The translations under genes and the position numbers were made by a program. A stretch of 57,500 nt of DNA from Tubiluchus corallicola (taxonomy: Eukaryota > Priapulida > Priapulimorpha > Priapulimorphida > Tubiluchidae): positions 1 through 57,500 of the forward strand of contig JAQGDQ010000271.1 in the NCBI GenBank assembly GCA_030141605.1. Reading direction: 5' to 3'. The first letter of the stretch is position 1, and every line of letters begins with the position of its first letter. The notes beneath the pieces were generated by a model that made no database searches, had not been told where the DNA came from, and worked only from the letters and a program-made list of their open reading frames with translations. Below, in pieces: positions 18,983-29,500 of this stretch.

Positions 18983-21900
18983 TCAGTTGTCATAATGCTG
19001 AAACTTAGCAAGCCATGCTTGAAGAGGAGGCGGTCGAGGAGGAGGTGGTGGAACAAGTCTTGAATTAAACGACTGCCCACGATGGAAATTATAACTCTGA
19101 TCTACGTTATCATAAGACTGTCTACGAGGAGAATGGATATTACTGGAGCGATGTTTCGCCTCTAGTTGTAGTGGAGGTGTATTTGGCCTGTACTGTTCCA
19201 CATCTGACGGTTCCATGCTCTCACCTGCATTACGTAACCAACTTGCTGCTGACACCCGCTGTCGTTGTTTGCCAGTTTGTGGTGGTGCTTCAGGAGGAGG
19301 CAAGTTGGCATATCTGCTTCGATACTCTCGCTCGTACTCAGGATCGAAGTAATGAAAGCTTCCATTTTCATCCCAATAGCCATAGTCTACTTCGTTTTCG
19401 TTATAATTGTTAGTTCTTTTAGGAGCTCCATGCACATGTTGGTCATAATTGTCTTCCACCTTTATAATAGGTATACTTCTCGGATGTTGGATGGGGACTG
19501 TATTATAATGCAAATTAGGTGTTCTGTGCGGACCCATATGTCTTGGCTGCTGCGAAGGGTCAATGTGCCTTGAAGGTTCTGCATGTCTTGAAAGTCCTGT
19601 ATATCTTGAAGGTTCTATGTGTCTAGGAAATTCTTCATGTCTTGAAGGTTCTGCGTGTCTTGAAGGTACTTCGTGTCTTGAAGGTTCTGCATGTCTTGAA
19701 GGTACTTCGTGTCTTGAAGGTTCTGCATGTCTTGAAGGTTCTGCATGTCTTGAAAGTCCTGTATATCTTGAAGGTTCTATGTGTCTAGGAAATTCTTCAT
19801 GTCGTGAAGGCTCTGCGTGTCTCGAAGGTTCTGCGTGTCTTGATGGTTCTTCGTGTCTTAAAGGTTCTGCATATCTTGAATGTTGTTTGACAGGTGAGCA
19901 AGGTATATATTTCGCTTTTTTCCAGGGAGATGAACGTTTGCCGTGTCTTGATTCATCAAGACACGTGGTTAAATCGTTATTGCTACTTGAGCTACTGTCT
20001 GGTTCAATTTTACTCTTGTGTTTTGGCACTTCTGATGATGATGTTACTTCAGTCTCGACTGAACTACTAGCAGTTATTGATGTTAAACATGCGCTGGTGG
20101 CCTTGTCGACTGTCAAAAGAGACTTTTGATCATCGCTGCTGCCGGACTCCTTCTTCGTCCTCTAATAAAAATGTGAAACTAGATGAAACACGCGTGTGAA
20201 TACAAAATAAAATACAATACAAAATTAGAATAGCTAAATAGAAGCAGAAATGTTATAACTTGCTGAATACTTTACAAGCAAGAAAAACGTAAGTGTTACG
20301 TAACACGTGCATTGTTTTTGTGCTTTTTCTTCTTCTTCTTCTTATGGTGCTTTTCACTGTCTGCTTGAACTTCTTTATCTTCTTTTTTGCGGTGATGTTT
20401 TTCCATCAATTCTTGTTCTCGATGATCTTTTGCTTTCTTAACATGTTTTAGGGTCTTCCAAGTTTTAAGAAAGTCTTCCTGAGGAATTTTCTTCTTCTGA
20501 AATGCAAAATTTGCATTCTGACTGTCATTGAGCTCTTACAAGATGTGCGTGCATATATCAATGTACTGTACTTTGTCAGTACTATTGTACTGTACTACAG
20601 AAAAAGCTCTATTATGTCAGTAATGTTGTACTGTACTACAGAAAAAGCTGCATTATGTCAGTAATGTTGTACTGTACTACAGAAAAAGCTGCATTATGTC
20701 AGTAATGTTGTACTGCACTACAGAAAAAGCTGCATTATGTCAGTAATGTTGTACTGTACTACAGAAAAAGCTGTACTATACCAGTACTACTGTACTGTAC
20801 TACAGAAAAAGCTGTACTATGTTAGTACTACTAAAAACAGTACCATATCACTACTACTGTACTGTACTACAGAAAAAGCTGTACTATGCCTGTACTATAC
20901 TACAGAAAAAGCTGTACTATGCCAGTACTATTGCACTGTATTACAGAAAAAGCTGTACTATGCAAGTACTACTGTACTGTACTACAAAAAAGCTGTACTT
21001 CGTCAGATTCTTGTTCTCGATGATCTTTTGCTTTCTTAACTTGTTTTAGGGTCTTCCAAGTTTTAAGAATGTCTTCCTGAGCCATTTTCTTCTTCTGAAA
21101 TGCAAAATTTGCATTCTGACTGTCATTGAGCTCTTACAAGATGTGCGTGCGTATATCAATGTACTGTACTTTCTCAGTACTACTGTACTGTATCACAAAA
21201 AAGCTGTATCATATCAGTACTTTTGTACTGTACTACAGAAAAAGCTGTACTATGTCAGTACTACTGTACTGTACTGCTGAAAAAACGGTACCATATCTGT
21301 ACTACTGTACTGCACTACAGAAAAAGCTGTACAATGTCAGTACTACTGTACCGTACTAAAGGAAAAGTTGTACAATGTCAGTACTAGTATATTGTACTAC
21401 TGAAAAACAGTACCATATCACTACTACTGTACTATACAACAGAAAAAGCAGTACTATGTCATTACTGTTGTACTGTACTACAGAAAAAGCTGTATTATGT
21501 CAGTAATGTTGTACTGTACTACAGAAAAAGCTGCATTATGTCAGTAATGTTGTACTGCACTACAGAAAAAGCTGCATTATGTCAGTAATGTTGTACTGTA
21601 CTACAGAAAAAGCTGCATTATGTCAGTAATGTTGTACTGTACTACAGAAAAAGCTGCATTATGTCAGTAATGTTGTACTGCACTACAGAAAAAGCTGCAT
21701 TATGTCAGTAATGTTGTACTGTACTACAGAAAAAGCTGTACTACGCCAGTACTATTGTACTGTACTACAGAAAAAGCTGTATTATGTTATACGAAAAGAC
21801 ACACATACTGTATTCGTGCATACAACGGTTAGGAAACAACAAAAACATTTTCTTTATTTTACATCATTAAAAATGTCAACCTTAACAAAATGCCCAGTGA

Positions 21901-22449
21901 ACGAGCTGCTCGTCCGGTTTTACATAAAATGTTATTCAATCTACTTTTCGCCTATAGTCTTTGGCATATACGGAGCCTGCAAAAAATATGTTGGTTCCTA
22001 GCCGTTGTCAGTCAGATGTGATGATCACGGTGACACAAGGTGCTTTTTGAATGTCACCGAGGTCAAAGGAAATTTTATTGAATGTGGCGGAGCAAACTGC
22101 ATGCCAGTCAGCTGGAAAATGAAATTTAAATTGGCAGGTTACAACTTTAATGGAACGGTGAACGGTTGCCCTTCGCGGTTTAGTTACAGAAACAGGCGCT
22201 TTGGATGGATAGTTTAATTTTTCTGCTTGTCGGCAAACTGCGAATGGTGTCTTCTATCTGGTGAAAAAATATAAAACCGCTCCACGAACACAACAATATT
22301 AAGCTTATACCTTAGCTTCTGCAGCGAGCTTTTTGTACTTTACTTTGACCGTTGGTGCCTCACGTTTAACCAAAAATGGACAACATTTAAGCTGAATGGA
22401 TTGTATCTGCTTTGCTGCAGTTGAGTCCGGACAGCATCTAGGTACACAC
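18983..22449 (-). CDS. Lys-rich protein with SRHAEP repeats, 3' part of gene
   Basis: I do not recognise the family. Three exons on the minus strand: 22449-22311, 20496-20300, 20159-18983; phases join (2-in, 0, 2, stop). The first has a Cys-rich stretch CVPRCCPDSTAAK and QLKCCPFLVKRE. The second encodes EDFLKTWKTLKHVKKAKDH then a run of Lys/His (KKKKKKKHK), a likely nuclear signal. The last begins TKKESGSSDDQ, is Ser/Thr rich, then has about 19 hexapeptides of SRHAEP type, an acidic Tyr patch (DYGYWDENGSFHYFDPEYE) and a Pro-rich C-terminus (VPPPPPRPPPLQAWL). The donor at 20300 (gtaaca) pairs with an acceptor at 20159; 20161 with a weaker donor is an alternative. Upstream exons were not found. 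An AATAAA directly follows the stop (18982-18977, minus). Confidence 0.7.
19560..19890 (-). repeat. Coding 18-bp minisatellite (SRHAEP hexapeptides)
   Basis: Within the last exon, 18-bp units (tcaagacatgcagaacct on the minus strand) encode SRHAEP and variants SRHEEF, PRHIEP, SRYTGL, SRHEVP. The block EEFPRHIEPSRYTGLSRHAE occurs twice, showing a larger duplication. The frame is kept throughout. Confidence 0.9.
20562..21000. repeat. 41-bp minisatellite, first block
   Basis: Units with tgtactgtactacagaaaaa and gctgcattatgtcagtaatg recur at about 41 bp, in the intron of the Lys-rich gene. Sub-types differ (ctgtactatgtcagtactac versus ctgcattatgtcagtaatgt). Spurious plus-strand frames cross it. 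Confidence 0.93.
21007..21178 (-). pseudogene. Partial duplicate of the Lys-rich exon
   Basis: Sequence 20409-20580 is repeated here at a constant offset of 598 bp. The copy keeps the acceptor (tttcag) and reads KKKMAQEDILKTWKTLKQVK then AKDHREQE before running into the minisatellite, without the downstream Lys/His tract or a donor. Differences from the parent exon (Ile-Pro to Met-Ala, Phe to Ile, His to Gln) are mostly amino-acid changing. It is either a decaying duplicate or an alternative acceptor exon. Confidence 0.8.
21179..21790. repeat. 41-bp minisatellite, second block
   Basis: Same unit as at 20562-21000, about 15 copies; in 21480-21730 sub-types alternate in a two- or three-unit period. 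It follows the duplicated exon piece, as the first block follows the parent exon. Confidence 0.93.
21800..22300. other. Intron remainder of the Lys-rich gene
   Basis: A plus-strand frame of 70 codons (22005-22217) contains several Cys and looks protein-like, but it has no splice context or family match, so I do not annotate it as a gene. Confidence 0.4.
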
Positions 22450-22989
22450 CTGAAAATTTAGACTAAATAATTATCATGAATCGTGGTAAGTCATATAATA
22501 TCTGTATTATTCGTTTATATCATTTATTTGTACTCTTACGCGGTACCAACAAATACTAAAAAAAACAACAAATGATAAGAATTATGCTATAAATTAGTTC
22601 AAACATAGTAAAGGAAAAATGGTTTGTTAATTTATTGAAGTAAAGTAAAAATAATAAAAAACAATAGCAGCAATTTATGTTATAATTACTGTCCTGACAA
22701 ATGGTCAGATACTTTAATATTTCACAGAGTTGACACCTCCTAGAGAAATAAAAATACTTGGCTTCTACAGCCCATAAAAATGTAATAACTGCTAGCTGAT
22801 TGTCAGAGATATTAAGCATTTTATCAGTAATGTGACACAGTACTTTTGATCTAAACTCATGATAAGAAAAATCAATTCCATAGTGGCTAATGATTTTATA
22901 GTCATATAAAGTGAGCAATTATATCAGTCTTCGTTAAAAGTAGTGTCTGCAGAAATGGCAATTTAACTAAAGCACAGAAAAAACAGAAT

Positions 22990-23338
22990 GCAACGCACAA
23001 TTTTACGCGAATATCTTGGCCTGCTCATAGCCCCTCCAAAGACATGTTGGGAAGTACATGTTGTGATATGCTAGCCGTTCACCATGCTTGGGCTACTTTT
23101 AGCGGTAGTCCCAACAAACCCCTTGGCGGGATAGGTAAGACATGGCCCTCATTTGTTAAAATCGAAAGAAGGCCTTTTAAACCCTTCAAGATCTGCGTTG
23201 GATATTGCAAGAACTACTGATTTTGTTCAGGACGCATTTCGTAACGAAATTTTGGATGCAACTTGTAAAGCAGCTTCAGCAAAAATTTGTGATTCGGAAG
23301 TTTTTTTTATTTATTGTGCCAAACTGTTTCCAGAATAG
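22990..23338 (+). pseudogene. Degenerate open stretch of unknown origin
   Basis: One plus-strand frame reads GLLIAPPKTCWEVHVVIC, stop (23072), TMLGLLLAVVPTNPLAG, stop (23132), then LNPSRSALDIARTTDFVQ and ILDATCKAASAKICDSE until a stop at 23336. It reads like coding sequence with two stops, but one minus-strand frame is also fairly open, so strand and identity are uncertain. A decayed transposon ORF or processed gene is possible. Confidence 0.3.
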
Positions 23339-23399
23339 GTTCACGTTCGGCTCCATATTCAAGCAAAGTTTTTAACCGAGCGAACGTGCTTTTGAATGG

Positions 23400-23598
23400 G
23401 CCTCGCTTTGGACCTGCTGACCACAACGCATGCACCAATCAGCTGTAACGACATTAACTGCTGCGAGAAACAACAACTAACCAATTGCGACGCAGCTTAC
23501 AGTGTGGTTATGCTGGCTGCGGCTGCACGTGTTGAGGGCGGAGAAATGTAAATATTCGCGAAAATTATTAATTTTAGACGAGTTTGTTAAGAATAGAA
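23400..23598 (+). promoter_or_regulatory. Probable CYP20 promoter with two CCAAT boxes
   Basis: CCAATCAG near 23435 and CCAAT at 23481, both on the plus strand 115-165 bp before the ATG, fit NF-Y sites of a TATA-less housekeeping promoter. The stretch is richer in CG than its surroundings. The minus-strand gene to the left may share it, but its first exon is not located. Confidence 0.4.
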
Positions 23599-26500
23599 AT
23601 GTTAGACTTTGTTATATTTGCAGTAACTTTTGTCGTGGTATTACTAGTTGCTGTACTGTATTTGTACCCGGTAAGTAGCAATCACTTTTGTTTATGCCTT
23701 CGTAATTATGGGTCGCTTGCTGTTTAGAATCGAACTAAGTACTTTTTTGACATTTGTGCGTGATTAGTCACGTAAACTTTAATAAAATGTGTTGTATTAA
23801 CGTACGAAAAGCGTGTGAAATTGGAAATATAGTTCAGCGAAGCACCACTAATCAAGTGTTTACATGCGAAATAGTCTTATCATTAGGGATCTGTGGCGTG
23901 TTGCAAACTTTTAATCTTCACTGATTGACTAGTTTTTTTACTACTGCTTAAATAGTAGCAATACACAATGATATATTATGTGCTGCCACTGCAACATTTT
24001 AACCGTAATCTGAATGAGGCTAAACTAAAAAAGTGGAAATTAACTATCCTTTTGATTATTGTTATCTCTACATTTCATCTCATTTATATAATTCCATTTT
24101 CAAAAGTTTGTAAAGTAGGAGTCTTAACTACTATTAATTCGTCAAGTATTTGTGTAAAATGAAAATGAAAATCTATTCATAGCTATTATATTTGCTTGAG
24201 CAATTTATCTGAATTTGTTTGTGTTGAATTAAATTTCAGGGTTCCAGAAAGAGACCCTCCACAGTTCCAGGACTTGATCCATCTGATGCAAAGTATGAAG
24301 CATATTATTCAGGGCCTAGTTAAATTATTGTCAGCATTAAAATACTTGGATGTACTGTTGCATTCTAACCACTCAGAAATAAAAAGATCATTACTGATTC
24401 TTTAGCAAAATAATATTAAGTTTGTTGTGTAGATGACAAATTGATTTTTTAGATGACATTGTATAAAAAATTGTCATACATTTTGGCTGTTGCCATAGCT
24501 TACAAGTGTATTGTATGCGTCGTATGCTATTAACAGTATTTGCACATTTTTCAGGGAAGGGAACTTTCCAGACATTGGATTAGCTGGCAGTTTGCATCAG
24601 TTTTTGCTAGACTTACATGAAGAACATGGGAAAATTGCTTCGTTTTGGTGGGGAACTACATACACAGTCAGCATTGCCTCACCGGAACTTTTTAAACAAC
24701 ATTCAAATGTTTTTGATAGACCAGGTTATAGTTTACATGCATTTATAGATAGATAGATTGAAAAATTTTAAAAAAATTAACCTATTAAAGAAAATTAATT
24801 ACTATTTGACTGGAGGTATAGTTAGATGGACAAAACTAGTTGTGAGAAAGTCTTAAAAGAACTGATTTTATATTTAGATGATTGCACTGTATGATTCCCA
24901 ATGATGGACTACTATAACACATTTAAAGGTTTGCCTTGGTGGTGTTTTTAAATTGCTTCCTAGTTTAACTCAAACCAGACAGTTGAACTCACTCACTGTG
25001 TACTGTATGCCGTACAATGATGTTTGTAAAATTGGCTTTTGCAGAAGAACTTTTTATGCTTTTTGAGCCGTTGATTAACCGCAAATGTATCCAGTATGCA
25101 AATGGTGCAGAAGGACGGAAAAGAAGAGGCTTATATGACGGCTACTTCTCGTATGATGCCATTAAATCATATTATGCTTGTTTGCAGAAGGTGATTGCAT
25201 ATTTTACTCTTAACATACCAGTGGATGTAGTGCCTATGGTGGAAACACTTACTGCCATACAATAATTATTATTTCAACTGTTTAAAGTATTGTGATTTTG
25301 CATACACTACAGAAGTCTTTTACACTAGAGACCCACATTTTTCAAGGGCCGGTGAGAGGAAATGCGTGGCCCTAGGTGAAAGAGTTTGGTGGCAAAGTCC
25401 CCAGCAGGGTCCAGGGCAGAGCCCCTAGTGGCGAGCTAGGGGGACAAAGCTTCCCAAATATTTTGAAAAATAAGCTAAATTCCTATAAATTTTAAGGCAA
25501 TTGAATTGTATTTCCCAGCTAACATGAAAATAATACAAATCTGCAATCCTAAAATGAGCATTTGCTTTAAAGCAACGATAAATTTTCAAAAATTTAATTT
25601 TATTTTTTTGTCCAGTAAAATATGTGCATTGATTTTGTCTTGTTAGAGCCAGCAGATATGCTTGCCGACTGCCTCAATTTTGCATTTTTATTGGCTGAGT
25701 TGCCTTGGCGACGAGCGCAGAACCCTATGATTTTTATGTGCAATACCAGAGTGAAAAGTGCCAGTGACACTTGGTTACGTGTCAGCGTAAGGCAAAGAGT
25801 GAAAATGCAAGATTAGTGCCAGTATTTCTTTATTTTTATAGCATTCAGGTAAGATCTGTGTGAATCTATCTAGTTAACGTTGTCGCTTATGGATTCTGGG
25901 ATTCGCGTCGAATACGCTCTGTAAGCAGGCAGGAGACTTAATTCCCCACACAATTTAAATACCCAACCCTAACCCTAAACGTAAACCTAGCCTTAAATCC
26001 AACCATAGCCCTAACCCCAATTTTAATCAACCCTAATATTAATCTGCTTCGCGAACTAATTTTTTGTATGTGGGGAATTGTAAACCATTTTTTATATTGA
26101 TTGTATGCACTTATAATGTGCTTCAATATGTATTCCACTGGTTATAAATGATTTCGTTAGTTCGTAGTTGCATTACTTTACTAAATGCAACTGTACTACG
26201 TGTACAATCGTGGAAGAGATGCCGAAGTGTGGTAATAATACTATGACTATGACTGTATCCTTTTAGCTTTTGTAAGTTTAGAAGATAGTTGATAAAATTG
26301 ATTGGTTTTGAGGAAGTTTTGATAAATTTCGGATAAATGATCTTCAAAAACGATGCTTGTGCAAGACCCTGGACTCTAAAAAACCAAACGACATTTATAA
26401 CAATCTATGAACAACAAATTTTTGAATGAATTGTAGTAAACTTGCAATAGTATCATTCACAGTTTCTGCACAATACCATAATAATTTTTAATATTTGCAA

Positions 26501-29500
26501 GAAATGGCCAAAAATGAATTTGTTTTGCTCCTCGTATCTTATGTAAATTATAAGCACTTAATGAGGGGACAGGAAACAGAAGCGATTGATTTGACATTTT
26601 GTATATTCATATTGTGGTAAGAATCGCTAAGAAAATAACAAAAATCAGAATACATGGATATGTGTCAGAGATGGGCGGCTATCACTTTCTCGTTTATCCG
26701 CAACCGCATCTGCGTCCGTAAAATCCGTGGATTGAGTTAAATTTGAATATCTGCGTATCCGCAAAAATGTCGACAACAAATTAACTAGGCTTGTTAAGTG
26801 TGCCCCATTGTTAAAAACCATTTCTTTGTCTGAAGCTAGGAGTTATAATCACGAATCAATAATATAATACTAGCTAGACCCCAATTTTGCTTGAAAACCC
26901 TCAACGACAACTCACACTGCACGATGTACATAGTACATCACTCGATCATATTGTGCCCATCACATCATAAACCATGAACCGTAATAAGCTCGAGTAAAAA
27001 AACTATAATATTTATAATTGTAGGCAATGTTTTGCATCTGGGAATTTCAAGGTAAAATATCGGGAAGCAGCAAAGAGGCAAGAGGTGATGACGAAATCTT
27101 AAATTAGACTAGTGATGAAGGGCAATTAATGTGGTAGCAAGTCTTTTAATGAGAATGCTTAACGAACTGAAATTGGGAAACTTTTTGTGCAAACACTTGA
27201 AAATTTGCTTTACATAAGTGGCATTTGCATGCTGCAATTTCGCATAAAATCCGCAGTCTGCATATAATTCATTATCCACGGCCTCCAAATCAGCAAATTG
27301 CAAATACCACAACCGCATGACTGCAAATCCGCTATCCGTCCCCAATCTGGACTGATTGAGTATTAAAAGAGTTTCTTTCGAAAAATCGTAATCGCATGTT
27401 TAGATGACTATTTAAGTAAGACTTGTCACAAAATTACGTATGTTATATTTTACAGCTTTCCGAGGAGCTTGCACAGAAGTGGGGTAAATTGTCTCCTGAC
27501 CAACATATTCCATTAGAATCGCACTGCATTGCTCTCGCTGTAAAGATGATTACACAAGTAGCTCATGGAGGTTTCTTTGAGAAAGACGAACAGATTTTCA
27601 ATTTCAAAAAGAACTATGACATAGTAAGTGTAATTGACTCGTTGGATTGTTTGGAATTGCTAAGACTCAAATATAGCTGACCAAACTAAGAAATAAGATG
27701 ACCAGGCTGTCAGGCGTGTAGCTTAACCAAGAATAGAGGTTGCTTTTTTTCGGTGAGCACTAAGCAGTACATTTGCTTCGTCTTGCTTACTTTGTTTGAT
27801 AATAGTCGCTCCTTCTGGATTTTGACTTGACATTAATTTCCTATGAGTTGATGTTAGCGTCTAAGAAATTAAATGTGGATAAGCCATCAGCAGTTTGTCT
27901 TTAATTGGTTATGTCAGTCCACACAAAAGGAATTAGTGATGGCAATAAGCGTATCTGTGATAACATATTTTTGCACAAGTGATTTTTAATTCACTTGCCT
28001 CACGTATCGAATTGTTGGGATCCTGTAACATCCTCTGGCAGTTTCGATTTTCTGGTCGGCCTTGTAAGACACCTATAGTTTTAGCTAGGACAACACGAAT
28101 GTGGCCAGTCTTCGGTGATCACGAAGGATTCTCTACTTTTTGATAATCACTCCCTTATGGAAAAGCAGCACCGACCTTCATAAGCTGAATGCGAATGAGA
28201 AGCTTATTCAAAGACATGGTGTAAAATGAAACGCCCAGCCGTCCCCCTATCTTTGCATTTTTTTCTAAAAAAAGGATCGAAATCTTCGAAGGATGAAGGT
28301 TTTAGAAGGCTTTCCTAGAGTCAGAAAGTTTATAATGAGTGCTGCAATAGTTTAAAAAACCAAGAAGTAAGGCATTTATATATTTTGTTGGTAACTGCTT
28401 TTTTAATGTAAGGAAATGTAGCTATGTACAGTGAAAATTTCACTATGTAGTGACTCTAAGTACATAAGACTAGTGAGTTCACAGTTCATTTTGTTGCACT
28501 CTTCATGTTATTATGACCGAATATTCGTTATTTGATTTTTTCCGAAGACAAATATAGAATTAACTTCTAAAGAAACATTGTCATCAGTTTTTTACATGAT
28601 ATCAAAGTTTTTAATTAATAGTTGTGGTATTTCTAATGCTGCTAAATATTGAAATGTGGTAAATATTAAGTCTTTATAACTATGCTGAGCTGTTGCGATA
28701 CTTATAGTTGTAGTAGTTCTAGTGCAAAGATGTAAAAAATATTCAATGACATTTTATGTAGGCCTGGCAGGAATTGGAAACAAGGTTAGGTGGCTCGATT
28801 CCAGAAGCAGACAGCGAAAGACAGAAAAACTTTGAGCGAGGTTCGTTTTTCGTATTATGACTGAGGAATTTTGCTTTGAAATCACACTTAGAACTTACAG
28901 TCTTAGTGTAAAAAAATATAAATTTATTTCATATTTAATGTATCACCATGTACATAAAAATTAATATTAGCACATGCTATAAAATTGGTAATGCATTGAC
29001 TTAGTTAAAATTCTAAGTGATATTTAATTGAAACTTTGTTAACTGCATAAGCTTAAATTTTGTGTGCTGGACTGATTATCTAGACTTCTTGGTTAAGAAT
29101 TTGTGCTTTAAAATAAAAATTTGAGATTTAATTTCTTGCCTTCTCACAACTTCTTGAATGATATTTAAACTGTCTTACTGAATCAAAAGACACAAGTGAA
29201 TTATAGTTTTCACAGTCCCAGTGGCACCATCAAAAATTTTACCAATGATTATAGAATTATTATTATGTGATCTTTTTGTTATAATGTGTGCTTGCAAATC
29301 AAAATTCGTCCATAACTCGGCATAGTTAAAACTACGTTATGATGCTTCAATGTAAAATGCACACCAAGAATTTGGTCAAATGTGGATTTTTTTTATAAAA
29401 ACAAACGCTAAATATATTGGACTTTAGTATTCCAACATCAAATTGTCAAGAAAATTTTTACAAATCTAATTTTATAACCTTGTGCCCACTTTCCTGGCTA

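Noticed and set aside
22005-22217. 70-codon Cys-containing plus-strand frame
   Set aside because: Lies in an intron of the minus-strand gene; no partner exon or recognisable family.
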